DNA of 64,000 bases from Bacteroides fragilis (GTDB taxonomy: Bacteria; Bacillota; Clostridia; Lachnospirales; Lachnospiraceae): positions 6,841-70,840 of the forward strand of contig JAMPFK010000011.1 in the NCBI GenBank assembly GCA_023664485.1, in the 5' to 3' direction. The position numbers were made by a program, and so were the translations under genes. Below are positions 34,917-43,928 of the stretch, one piece after another. Below the pieces are notes generated by a model, which was not told where the DNA came from, did not search any database, and saw nothing but the letters and a program-made list of their open reading frames with translations. The number at the start of each line of letters is the position of its first letter. Within the stretch, counting starts at the first letter, position 1.

Positions 34917-35984
34917 CTATCTTGCCAAATCCAAATGCTGAACGGTCCCGACGCTTCCATTCTCATACAGGAAGATCCCCGTATTTCTGATCACGCCGTT
35001 GGTATGGTTATCTTTCATGGAGTTCAGGGAAAATTCCGTCTGCGCGTTCTGTAAACAGATAGCGCCCACGCCCGCTTCCGATAAATGATAAAGCTTATCC
35101 TTTCCCTCTTCATCTCTGGTCCAGATCAGCAGCTTGCTCCAGATCTCGTCGTCTTCATCGATCCAGCCGTCGCCGTCCGAATCGTATTTCGCCAGATCGG
35201 CAAAGCCGTTGCCGCTCTTCGTGCCGAACAGCTCGCTGCCGTCGTTAATTTCGCCATCCTGATTTAAGTCAAGCGCCAGATAACCGCTCCCGGACTGCAA
35301 AGAAGAAATTTCCTCTTTCTCGCCGTCTCCGTCCAGATCAAAATAAAACGTCTGATCGGACAGCCCGGCAACATTCCCGTTCAGGTTGATGACAAGCGGG
35401 TCGGTACAGTTCAGTACTCCCAGGTCATATCTTTCCTCGTAATACTCCGTAAAGCTCCTGCTCATTTCCAGATTAAGACCAAAACCGATCTCCCGTCCGT
35501 CCGCAGTTTTTACGATTCCTTTCGTGGAAAAAGATGTCGTTTCCGACTCGCTGTGATAATATTGGTTCATAACGCCGTAGGTCTGATAATTTGCGGAGGA
35601 CAGTCCTCTGTTCGTCTGCGTTCCCCAAATCTCATCCAGCTCCTGCTTATGGCGGTCGCCAAACAGCAGATACATCAGAAATCTCATGCAGTGCTGTCTG
35701 ATATTTTCTCTCGCGTCCTTTTCCTCGCTGCTTATCGATACCCTGTCCGTATTCGACAGATTGCGGAAATGAAGAGAAACATCCTCCAGAGCAGTCTGCG
35801 CATTACCGCTCTCTTTGGCATCCTCTGCCTCATCTCCCATGCCCAGAAAGCCTCCAGGAAATCCATTTCCTATTCCATTTTTCAGCCTTCTGGCGCTGCC
35901 CACATAAACGCAGGCAGTCCTTCGTGTTACAGAAGAATAACTTCTGGCGGATTCCATTCCTATCGTACTGGAATTAATTCGCAA
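34917..35984 (-). CDS. EF-hand calcium-binding protein of an uncharacterised widespread family
   Basis: 355 residues, no signal peptide or membrane helix. The N-terminus (MRINSSTIGMESARSYSS) is Ser-rich and resembles flagellar-type export leaders. The C-terminal half has three calcium loops: DLDGDGEKEE, DLNQDGEINDG and DSDGDGWIDEDD. They are followed by a beta-rich end (LLIWTRDEEG, GVIRNTGIFLYENGSVGTVQ). Proteins with this same order (DPLVINL..., SGYLALDLNQDG, GSELFG) are found across many phyla without assigned function. The start is TTG at 35984 with GGAGG five bases before. Confidence 0.78.
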   Translation of the reverse strand: MRINSSTIGMESARSYSSVTRRTACVYVGSARRLKNGIGNGFPGGFLGMGDEAEDAKESGNAQTALEDVSLHFRNLSNTDRVSISSEEKDARENIRQHCMRFLMYLLFGDRHKQELDEIWGTQTNRGLSSANYQTYGVMNQYYHSESETTSFSTKGIVKTADGREIGFGLNLEMSRSFTEYYEERYDLGVLNCTDPLVINLNGNVAGLSDQTFYFDLDGDGEKEEISSLQSGSGYLALDLNQDGEINDGSELFGTKSGNGFADLAKYDSDGDGWIDEDDEIWSKLLIWTRDEEGKDKLYHLSEAGVGAICLQNAQTEFSLNSMKDNHTNGVIRNTGIFLYENGSVGTVQHLDLAR

Positions 35985-36088
35985 TGATACCTCCTTTTTC
36001 CTGCCTCAGCCCAATGAAAAAGGATGATATTTTCAGGGAAATTCATTTTCCATAAAAACACCATCCATGGCTGAACATTGTTAAATTC

Positions 36089-36118
36089 AAAAAATGGCAG
36101 TCTGGCCAAAAACTGCCA
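36089..36118 (-). terminator. Terminator after the LamG-protein gene
   Basis: On the minus strand TGGCAGT and ACTGCCA arms enclose a 10-base loop and are followed by TTTTTTG. It separates the LamG gene from the EF-hand gene. The remaining bases between them show no gene. Confidence 0.8.
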
Positions 36119-36206
36119 CTCTTTGTAATTTATATATCGGACGTTTTCATTTTTTCATTAATCCACCTATACGATTTTATTTTTTTATTCCTCTTTTATC
36201 CGCCTC

Positions 36207-37199
36207 TTATTTTTTCCGGTTCTGTATGTATGCCATATACATATCCGTGATCTGGTTCTCATTCAGCAGGGTATTCCAGATGCGCACTTCGTCATAGCAG
36301 GAGCGGAACAGCCTGTCGAAGCAGTTAATCCCAAGATAAGCGTGCATATTTGTCTCTTCAAAACTCATTTTGGAGACCTCGCTGCTGCCTATCATCTCAC
36401 TGTTGATATACAGATACGCCGTTACCTTGCTCATATCCTCTTCCGATACCTTTTCCCCGTCTACGCGGATCGTAATATAATTCCACTCGTGCAGGTCGAT
36501 ACAGGCTTTTTCCTCCAGAGAGGGACGAACCTCGCATGAATTCCCACAGTAAGCGTTGATCGTATTAAAAATAGGAAGAACATCCTCGCCTTCTTCGGTC
36601 GTTTTTTTATTAAAACAGATATAGTTCTGCGACACATCCGCATCCAGCAGATTGGACCCGATTATCAGAAACGGCGACCAGTCGCTGTATTCTTCCACGC
36701 GCATCCAGAAAGATATCGTATAGGAATCCGCAAGCGGAGCCATATTGCACAGCTCTACCCCATAGCTCCCATCGAGATAGATTGCTTCTCCCTCAATACC
36801 TTCTACGAACAACGGCGTTTTCACACTGTTTTCCTCAGGATAGGTCCCCCCTTCCTCCCTCGTGACGACACGCGTGCCCTCCAGCTGTCTGTCGAAGGAA
36901 TAGGAATAATCGGCCGCCGGAACGTCACCCAAAATCCTGTCGTTTACGATTTCCTTGTGGATTTCCGCCTCATGCGGCCTCGGTATCACCTCCGGGACCA
37001 CGCCCGGCAGCACCTCTTCCAATTCCGCTTCTTTCGCCCTTCTTGCAGCCAGGACCTCCGCCGTCTCCTCAGACTCGTATTCCATGCCTTCCACGAGGAC
37101 GACCGTACCGATCAGCGCCGAAAAGAAACACAATACCAGCGCCGCTTTGATGACATTTCGCTTTCTAATACTTCCAAGTTTTCCCATAAGATTTTTCAC
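36207..37199 (-). CDS. Membrane-anchored LamG-like (concanavalin fold) surface protein
   Basis: 330 residues. A basic start, one membrane helix (about 17-37) and a Glu/Ala-rich stalk (about 40-100) lead to a LamG-like jelly-roll domain (about 110-325). That domain is recognisable by GEAIYLDGSYGVEL, YTISFWMRVEEYSDW, HEWNYITIRVDG and the closing FDRLFRSCYDEVRIWNTLL. It should be exposed outside the cell. LamG-like domains bind sugars or proteins, and the ligand is unknown. It lies 24 bases after the aconitase-family gene but has no functional link to it that I can see. Confidence 0.75.
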   Translation of the reverse strand: MKNLMGKLGSIRKRNVIKAALVLCFFSALIGTVVLVEGMEYESEETAEVLAARRAKEAELEEVLPGVVPEVIPRPHEAEIHKEIVNDRILGDVPAADYSYSFDRQLEGTRVVTREEGGTYPEENSVKTPLFVEGIEGEAIYLDGSYGVELCNMAPLADSYTISFWMRVEEYSDWSPFLIIGSNLLDADVSQNYICFNKKTTEEGEDVLPIFNTINAYCGNSCEVRPSLEEKACIDLHEWNYITIRVDGEKVSEEDMSKVTAYLYINSEMIGSSEVSKMSFEETNMHAYLGINCFDRLFRSCYDEVRIWNTLLNENQITDMYMAYIQNRKK

Positions 37200-37223
37200 A
37201 ATACCATACCAGTCCTGAACCCG

Positions 37224-39533
37224 TCAATCGACCCGGTTATAATTTATCAGACATCCTTTCAAAATAATCTGACGTTCCTCGTCAGTCAATTCCCCCAATT
37301 TTAATTCAAATGCGCGGAGCCCGTCATGCTCCACAGATACCGTGTATGCGGTGATCGTCTCCCATTTGTCCTCCACCGCTTTCCTGATATCGGGAATGAA
37401 AAGATAATCCAGATTCTTAAACGGAAGCTCTCCCTCTTCGATGACGAAGGGAAGCATACCCCAGTTGATCAGATTGGAACGGTATCTCTTCGTCGCATAT
37501 TCGTTTGCGATATTGGCCCAGCCGCCCAGCACCTTCTGACAGCTCGCCGCCTGTTCCCGCGCGGAACCGTCGCCCGGTTTTACCGCGAAAATTGTAGAAC
37601 CGAAACCGGTATTTTCATGCGAAGCATCCGCGAATGTCTTTTTGATGACATTCATGACCGGTTTTATATCAGGATGCGCCTGACAGGGATGCTCCCCCGC
37701 CATTCTCGCTTTTTCCGCTCTCTGAATGTCCTTCGCGCGCCCTACATATTCCGGATCTTTTCTGGATAACGCGAACTCCGCCAGCCCTAATGGATTAGAA
37801 CGGTAAGAAGATGTTTCTCCGGAAGGGATCAGTTCATCCGTCGTCGTTACAGGGTCGTGAATCTCTGAAACAACACGGAGCACCAGATTATCCGGCAAAG
37901 CGCCCATCTCCGGCCAGTCCCTGATGTTCGGCCCGAACTGGATCTCGACGCTCCCGTCTGCGGTTCCATGGGAATCGAAAACGCGGTTCGCATAGATATC
38001 CGCATCAAAATGATATTGATATTTTCCGATTTCCCCGTCAAATTCCGTCGCCGGCGTCAATACCCCCTTATTGGCCGCCGTAGCCGCAATCGAACGCGCA
38101 TCCATCAGCGCAACGGAAGAAATCTGGCCATTCTGCAGCCTGGAGCCTTCCCGATTCGGGAAGTTCCTCGTCGAATGGCGGATACTGAAAGCATTGTTCG
38201 CCGGCGTATCTCCCGCGCCGAAGCAGGGACCGCAGAACGCCGTCTTGATGACCGCCCCTGTCTCCAAAATCGCCGCGGCGCAGCCGTTCTTTATCAGCTC
38301 CATATAAATTGGCATGGAAGCCGGATATACGCTCAGCGTAAAGCCGTCCGAACCGATATAAGATCCTTTCAAAATATCGGCCGCCGCACAGATATTCTCA
38401 AAACCGCCGCCCGCACAGCCGGCGATAATGCCCTGATCTACCATAAATTTCCCATTTACGGCTTTTTCCTGCAGAGAATACGGTACGGCGCCGTCCAGAC
38501 TGACTTTCGCCTTCTCCTCCACATCATGCAGAATATCCGTCAGATTGGCATTCAATTCCTCAATCGTATAAGTATTGCTCGGATGGAAAGGCATCGCGAT
38601 CATCGGCTTTACCGCCGACAGATCCACTTCGATCATGCCATCGTAATAAGCCGCATCACCTGGCGTCAGCTCCTGATATTCTTCGCTTCTGCCGTGAATC
38701 TCATAGAACTCCCGGATTTTTTCATCGGTCGCCCAGATAGAAGAAAGACAGGTCGTCTCCGTCGTCATGACGTCGATCCCGATACGAAAATCGGCGCTCA
38801 GGCCGGAAACACCCGGTCCGACAAATTCCATCACTTTATTTTTCACATAACCATTGCCAAATACCGCGCCGATGATCGCCAGCGCAACGTCCTGCGGGCC
38901 GACGCCTTTTGCGGGCGCCCCCTTTAAATATACGCCGACAACTTCCGGCATATTAATATCATAAGTCTGGGAAAGGAGCTGTTTTACAAGCTCCGGCCCG
39001 CCCTCGCCGACCGCCATCGTGCCGAGCGCACCATATCTCGTATGCGAATCCGAACCAAGGATCATCTTCCCGCCGCCGGCAAGCATCTCCCGCGCATACT
39101 GATGGATGACCGCCTGATGAGGCGGTACATAGACGCCGCCATAGCGTTTGGCACAGGTAAGGCCAAACATATGATCGTCTTCGTTGATCGTGCCGCCGAC
39201 TGCGCACAGAGAGTTGTGGCAGTTCGTGAGCACATAGGGAATCGGAAATTTCGTAAGCCCCGAAGCCCTCGCCGTCTGGATGATTCCTACGAAAGTAATG
39301 TCATGGGAGGTCAGCTTATCGAACCTGATTTTCAGTTTCTCCATATTGCCGGAAATGTTGTGTTCCTCCAGAATCCGATATGCGATCGTATTCTTCGCCG
39401 CATCCTGTCTGGAAATCCCTTCTCCGGTCTTATTCTTTATCCGCGCCGCCGCATCCGGCTGTTCCGGTATCAGTTCCGTACCGTTCACCAGATACGCGCC
39501 GCCCTCCCATAATTTTATCATATTCATCACCAT
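37224..39533 (-). CDS. Aconitase-family hydratase (YbhJ-like)
   Basis: 769 residues. The three iron-sulfur cysteines are visible as [11 protein letters not shown] and [12 protein letters not shown]. The C-terminal swivel domain includes [20 protein letters not shown]. The overall length and sequence fit the hydratase group related to E. coli YbhJ rather than the standard AcnA/AcnB. The substrate, citrate or another tricarboxylate or branched hydroxyacid, is not known. No other TCA or leucine-pathway gene is adjacent. Three near-consecutive ATGs (39533, 39527, 39521) are possible starts. The first has GGAAAG only two bases before it, so the start is uncertain by a few residues. Confidence 0.85.
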   Translation of the reverse strand: MVMNMIKLWEGGAYLVNGTELIPEQPDAAARIKNKTGEGISRQDAAKNTIAYRILEEHNISGNMEKLKIRFDKLTSHDITFVGIIQTARASGLTKFPIPYVLTNCHNSLCAVGGTINEDDHMFGLTCAKRYGGVYVPPHQAVIHQYAREMLAGGGKMILGSDSHTRYGALGTMAVGEGGPELVKQLLSQTYDINMPEVVGVYLKGAPAKGVGPQDVALAIIGAVFGNGYVKNKVMEFVGPGVSGLSADFRIGIDVMTTETTCLSSIWATDEKIREFYEIHGRSEEYQELTPGDAAYYDGMIEVDLSAVKPMIAMPFHPSNTYTIEELNANLTDILHDVEEKAKVSLDGAVPYSLQEKAVNGKFMVDQGIIAGCAGGGFENICAAADILKGSYIGSDGFTLSVYPASMPIYMELIKNGCAAAILETGAVIKTAFCGPCFGAGDTPANNAFSIRHSTRNFPNREGSRLQNGQISSVALMDARSIAATAANKGVLTPATEFDGEIGKYQYHFDADIYANRVFDSHGTADGSVEIQFGPNIRDWPEMGALPDNLVLRVVSEIHDPVTTTDELIPSGETSSYRSNPLGLAEFALSRKDPEYVGRAKDIQRAEKARMAGEHPCQAHPDIKPVMNVIKKTFADASHENTGFGSTIFAVKPGDGSAREQAASCQKVLGGWANIANEYATKRYRSNLINWGMLPFVIEEGELPFKNLDYLFIPDIRKAVEDKWETITAYTVSVEHDGLRAFELKLGELTDEERQIILKGCLINYNRVD

Positions 39534-39679
39534 GTCTTTCCGCAGCCTGCGGACGCTGCCGCAGGCACAAATATTTCTGCCGATTCTACTTATTTATTAT
39601 ATAGGAAAACGCGCTTCCGCGCAATGAATTTTAACATCTTTATCCATAAAAAGAAAAGGCTTCTCTGTCAATAGATAAT

Positions 39680-39782
39680 TATAGTAAACGACATAACAAA
39701 TTGCACATCTCATCTCTTACAAAAGCCATATATGCAAGCTTTTGCAAGGCTGAAATGGCAATTTTTAATGTCGTTAACTATA
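39680..39782 (-). repeat. 103-bp inverted-repeat element, copy 2
   Basis: The reverse complement of this copy begins TATAGTTAACGACATT and ends GTCGTTTACTATA, as in copies 1 and 4. It differs from copy 4 at only a few internal bases. It lies between hflX and the aconitase-family gene and supplies the hflX stop codon (TAT-AGT-TAA). The 240-base gap between these genes holds nothing else recognisable. Confidence 0.9.
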
Positions 39783-41087
39783 TACCCGGTATTTCTCATA
39801 ATACCCGCTGTCTTTCTTTTTGCAGCTGACTCGCAGCAGGACGCCGTCCTCCCGGTATTCCGTATCATGAACTACGGCATTTTCGTTCAGATAGGATACG
39901 GCCCTGCCGTCGGAATAGGGAATCAGAAAGGTGCATTCCTGATAGCTGTCCGCCAGCTTCCGCTCTATCAGGCGGACGAGCTCCTCCATACCAATCCTCT
40001 CTTTGGCGGAAAGATAAATACTATCCTGCGTTACCACCGGAAGCATGCTTCCGGTATCTCCATTTTCCGCGCGGGCCCCCGGTATATCTTCCGCCGAAAC
40101 CTTATCCGCCTTATTATACAGATAGAGCATCGGAATGCCATCCGCGCCTAATTCCTTTAAAGTATGTTCCGTCACCGCGATCTGCTCCTTATAATGGCTG
40201 TCGCTGTAATCGACCACCTGCAGCAGGACATCCGCTTCCTTTGCTTCTTCCAGCGTAGAGCGGAAAGCCTCTACCAGATGATGGGGCAGTTTGTGAATAA
40301 AACCGACCGTATCCGACAGCAGAAAAGCGTGATGCCCTTCCGGTGCGATCTTGCGCACCGTCGTATCGAGCGTGGCAAAAAGCATATCCTTCTCCATGAC
40401 CTTCTTCTCCTCCACATCGATTTCTTCCACGCCGTATAATTCCAGCAGGGCGTTTAACAGCGTAGACTTTCCCGCGTTGGTATAACCGACTAACGCTGCC
40501 CGCGGCATACCGGAAGCCGCGCGCTGCTTCCGCTGTGTCTGGCGCTGGGCGCTGACCTCCTTCAGTTCCCGCCGGTATTCCGCGAGCCGATGTTCCAAAA
40601 CTCTTCTGTCCAGCTCCAGCTTCTTCTCACCGGCGCCTTTGCTGCTCAGGGAACCGCTTCCGCCGCCCTGGCGGCTGAGCGCCGCATGGAGACCGACGAG
40701 CCGCGGAAGCATATACTGCAGTCTCGCCACCTCCACCTGCAGCTTCGCTTCTCTGGAACGGGCGCGTCTGGCAAAAATATCCAGGATCAGTGTGCTCCTG
40801 TCCAACACCGGCTTCCCGATCTTTTCCTGTAAATTGCGTATCTGCATCGGGGAAAGGGAATTATCGAACACTACCACATCCACTTGCTGCGCTTCCGCTT
40901 CCTCCCGGACTTCCTCCACTTTTCCGGTTCCGATATAAAACGCCTTATGGATTTCCGTCAGATTTTGTTCCACGATGCCGGCCGCTTCCATTTCACAGGC
41001 GTTCGCCAGACTCTCCAATTCTTCCAGTGAAAGCCTGTAATCCTCCCCATTATTCAGATTCACGCCGACCAATAATGCTTTTTCCAT
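39774..41087 (-). CDS. hflX: GTPase HflX
   Basis: 437 residues from the ATG at 41087 (AAGGA nine bases upstream). The N-terminal HflX domain includes VVVFDNSLSPMQIRNLQ, then the RQGGGSGSLSSKGAGEKKLELDRR linker region. The G domain has G1 GYTNAGKST, G3 DTVGFI and G4 YNKADK. HflX binds the large ribosomal subunit and rescues stalled or damaged ribosomes. The C-terminus ...YEKYRVYS ends at a stop provided by the 103-bp repeat. The last two residues, Tyr-Ser, are encoded by the repeat end itself. Confidence 0.95.
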   Translation of the reverse strand: MEKALLVGVNLNNGEDYRLSLEELESLANACEMEAAGIVEQNLTEIHKAFYIGTGKVEEVREEAEAQQVDVVVFDNSLSPMQIRNLQEKIGKPVLDRSTLILDIFARRARSREAKLQVEVARLQYMLPRLVGLHAALSRQGGGSGSLSSKGAGEKKLELDRRVLEHRLAEYRRELKEVSAQRQTQRKQRAASGMPRAALVGYTNAGKSTLLNALLELYGVEEIDVEEKKVMEKDMLFATLDTTVRKIAPEGHHAFLLSDTVGFIHKLPHHLVEAFRSTLEEAKEADVLLQVVDYSDSHYKEQIAVTEHTLKELGADGIPMLYLYNKADKVSAEDIPGARAENGDTGSMLPVVTQDSIYLSAKERIGMEELVRLIERKLADSYQECTFLIPYSDGRAVSYLNENAVVHDTEYREDGVLLRVSCKKKDSGYYEKYRVYS

Positions 41088-41215
41088 ATGATTCATTCCT
41101 TTTTTACCGGATAATACCGCAGATATGCTCATTGTACTTGTTTTCCTTCCGGCTGGCAAGCGGTATTTTCAGGAACGCTGCTTTCATCGCGGCAGTCCAA
41201 CCGTCGGACGGGCAG

Positions 41216-41250
41216 CCAAAAAGAGACCGCCATTCATCTGACGGTCTCTT
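41216..41250 (-). terminator. Terminator downstream of glgP
   Basis: On the minus strand AAGAGACCG and CGGTCTCTT arms form a nine-base-pair stem followed by TTTTT. It follows the repeat copy at 41264. The 310-base gap between hflX and glgP consists of this terminator, the repeat and short unassigned spacers. Confidence 0.85.
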
Positions 41251-41263
41251 TGCCTTTATAACA

Positions 41264-41366
41264 TATAGTAAACGACATAACAAATTGCTCTTTTCGGCTC
41301 TTGCAAAAGCCATATACGCAGGCTTTTACAAGGCCGAAATGGCAATTTCCAATGTCGTTAACTATA
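41264..41366 (-). repeat. 103-bp inverted-repeat element, copy 3
   Basis: Same length and ends as the other copies, in the orientation of copy 2. It is the most divergent copy internally, yet the stem is kept: CGGC pairs with GCCG, and TAAAAGCC pairs with GGCTTTTG by a G-U step. It starts 32 bases after the glgP stop, before the glgP terminator. Confidence 0.9.
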
Positions 41367-41397
41367 TTTTTTTCTTATGCCAATACGGCAGATGCGT

Positions 41398-43875
41398 TTA
41401 TTTCTCCTTTTTCTCCGGAATAACGACCTTATCCAGCCTCCAGATCTCATCCACATATTCCTGGATAGTCCTGTCGGAAGTGAATTTGCCGGAACATGCC
41501 ACGTTCAGAATCGCGCTTCTTGCCCAGCCCTTCTCATCTCTGTACGCCTGCTCTACCTTACGCTGCGCTTCCGCATAGGGCTTGAAATCCTTCAGGATAA
41601 AATAAGTATCCGCTTTTGAAGTGCTGAGTGTATTGAGCAGCGAGTTGTACAAGGTTCTGAATAACTCAGGGTCGTTTGGCGAATAGGTTCCGTTAATCAG
41701 CTGCATCAGTACCTTTCTGATATCAGGATCATTGTTGAAGATATCCATCGGGCTGTAGCCGCCGTAATTTTCATACCGGATGACTTCGTCGGAGCTAAGG
41801 CCGAAGATAAAGGCATTTTCTTCGCCGACCTCTTCCACGATTTCCACATTCGCGCCGTCCATCGTACCGATTGTCAGCGCGCCGTTCAGCATAAATTTCA
41901 TATTGCCTGTGCCGGACGCTTCCTTGCTCGCGGTCGAAATCTGTTCGGACACATCCGCCGCCGCAAAAATCATTTCCGCATTGGAAACACGGTAGTTTTC
42001 GATGAAAACGACTTTGATCCTGCCATTGATGGCCGCATCGTTGTTGACCACATCCGCTACGGCGTTGATCAGCTTGATCGTCAGCTTCGCATTACGGTAG
42101 CCCGCCGCCGCTTTCGCGCCGAAAATAAAGGTCCTCGGATAAAATTCCATATCCGGATGCTCTTTCAGTTCATTGTACAGATACATAACGTGCAGAATAT
42201 TCAGCAGCTGACGTTTGTATTCATGCAGTCTCTTGACCTGCACGTCGAAAATAGAACGCGGATCCACCTGAATACCGTTATGCTCCAGAATATATTTTGC
42301 CAGACGGACTTTGTTCTGGTACTTGATATTCATGAACTCCTGCTGCGCTTTTTCATCATCCGCATAAATTTTCAGCCGGCCGATCTGCGGCAGATCGGTG
42401 ATCCAGTCGTCGCCCACATGCGCCGTTACCCAGTCCGCCAGGAGCGGATTGCCATGCAGGAGGAAACGCCTCTGCGTGATACCGTTCGTCTTGTTGTTGA
42501 ATTTCTCCGGCATCATTTCGTAAAAGTCTTTTAATTCCTGATTCTTTAAAATTTCCGTATGCAGTCTCGCGACGCCGTTGACGGAATAGCCTGCCGCGAT
42601 AGCGAGGTGCGCCATCTTCACCTGTCCGTCGTAAATAATCGCCATCTTGCGGATCTTCTCCTGATTGCCCGGATACATCTGCTCGATCCGCGCTACGAAC
42701 CTGCGGTTGATCTCTTCCACGATCTGATATACGCGGGGAAGCAGTCTGGAAAACAGTTCGATCGGCCATTTCTCCAGGGCCTCCGCCATGATCGTATGAT
42801 TCGTATAAGCGCAGGTCTTTGTGGTGACCTCCCACGCCTCATCCCATGTCAGATAATATTCATCCATCAGGATACGCATCAGCTCCGCAACAGCCACCGT
42901 CGGATGGGTATCATTGAGCTGGAACGTTACCTTTTCATAGAACTTTCTGATATCGCTGTGCTTGCGCATATATTTCTCGACCGCTTCCTGCACGGATGCG
43001 GAAATAAAGAAATACTGCTGTTTTAAACGCAGTTCCTTGCCCGCGTAATGGTTATCGTTCGGATAAAGCACTTCTACGATATTTCTCGCAAGATTCTCCT
43101 GCTCTACCGCCTTATGATAATCGCCTTTATCGAAGGAATCCAGATGGAAGCACTCTACCGGTTCCGCATCCCAGATACGAAGCGTATTGACAATACCGTT
43201 ACCGTAGCCGACGATCGGAATATCGTACGGAACCGCTTTGACCGACTGATAACCTTCCTGTCTGAAATTGCTCCTGCCGTTCCCATCCACATAAACATTG
43301 ACATAGCCGCCGAATTTTACTTCTTTGGTATATTCCGGCCTGCGCAGCTCGAACGGGTTCCCGTCCTTTAACCAATCGTCCGGCGCCTCGATCTGATAAC
43401 CGTCTCTGATCACCTGTTTAAACATACCGTAACGGTAGCGGATGCCGCAGCCGTACGCCGCATATCCCAGGCTTGCCAGGGAATCCAGGAAACAGGCTGC
43501 CAACCTTCCAAGACCGCCGTTTCCAAGCGCCGGATCCGGCTCCTGATCCTCTATGACATTGATATCGATTCCGAGTTCTTCCAGCGCGTCTTTAAATACC
43601 TTATATGCGCCCAGGTTGATCATATTATTGCCGAGGGCGCGGCCCATCAGAAATTCCATCGACAGATAATACACCATTTTAGGGTCCTGTTTATCATATT
43701 CCTTCTGAGTCGCCAGCCACTGATCTACAATGGCGTCCTTTACCGCGTAGGATACTGCCTGGAAAATCTGCTGATCCGTCGCCTCTTCCAGCGTTTTCCT
43801 GTAAAGGGTCTTAACATTATACAACACGCTTCTCTTGAACATCTCCGTATCGAATTTCATCGCTTTCTTTTGCAT
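41398..43875 (-). CDS. glgP: Glycogen/maltodextrin phosphorylase
   Basis: 825 residues, normal for GT35. It releases glucose-1-phosphate from alpha-1,4-glucan. The pyridoxal-phosphate lysine is in EASGTGNMKFMLNGA, followed by GTMDGANVE. Substrate and cofactor loops such as GNGGLGRLAACFLDS and RRFLLHGNPLL are intact. No other glycogen gene is in the window. It is followed by a repeat element and a strong terminator. Confidence 0.96.
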   Translation of the reverse strand: MQKKAMKFDTEMFKRSVLYNVKTLYRKTLEEATDQQIFQAVSYAVKDAIVDQWLATQKEYDKQDPKMVYYLSMEFLMGRALGNNMINLGAYKVFKDALEELGIDINVIEDQEPDPALGNGGLGRLAACFLDSLASLGYAAYGCGIRYRYGMFKQVIRDGYQIEAPDDWLKDGNPFELRRPEYTKEVKFGGYVNVYVDGNGRSNFRQEGYQSVKAVPYDIPIVGYGNGIVNTLRIWDAEPVECFHLDSFDKGDYHKAVEQENLARNIVEVLYPNDNHYAGKELRLKQQYFFISASVQEAVEKYMRKHSDIRKFYEKVTFQLNDTHPTVAVAELMRILMDEYYLTWDEAWEVTTKTCAYTNHTIMAEALEKWPIELFSRLLPRVYQIVEEINRRFVARIEQMYPGNQEKIRKMAIIYDGQVKMAHLAIAAGYSVNGVARLHTEILKNQELKDFYEMMPEKFNNKTNGITQRRFLLHGNPLLADWVTAHVGDDWITDLPQIGRLKIYADDEKAQQEFMNIKYQNKVRLAKYILEHNGIQVDPRSIFDVQVKRLHEYKRQLLNILHVMYLYNELKEHPDMEFYPRTFIFGAKAAAGYRNAKLTIKLINAVADVVNNDAAINGRIKVVFIENYRVSNAEMIFAAADVSEQISTASKEASGTGNMKFMLNGALTIGTMDGANVEIVEEVGEENAFIFGLSSDEVIRYENYGGYSPMDIFNNDPDIRKVLMQLINGTYSPNDPELFRTLYNSLLNTLSTSKADTYFILKDFKPYAEAQRKVEQAYRDEKGWARSAILNVACSGKFTSDRTIQEYVDEIWRLDKVVIPEKKEK

Positions 43876-43928
43876 TCATCTGCCTCCTTCATTTCCAGCC
43901 GTATATTCTTATTTATACCTTATATATC

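Noticed and set aside
37968..38927. 319-residue plus-strand frame inside the aconitase-family gene
   Set aside because: It is a low-complexity Arg/Ile-rich antisense frame with no ribosome site. The sense gene has conserved catalytic motifs.
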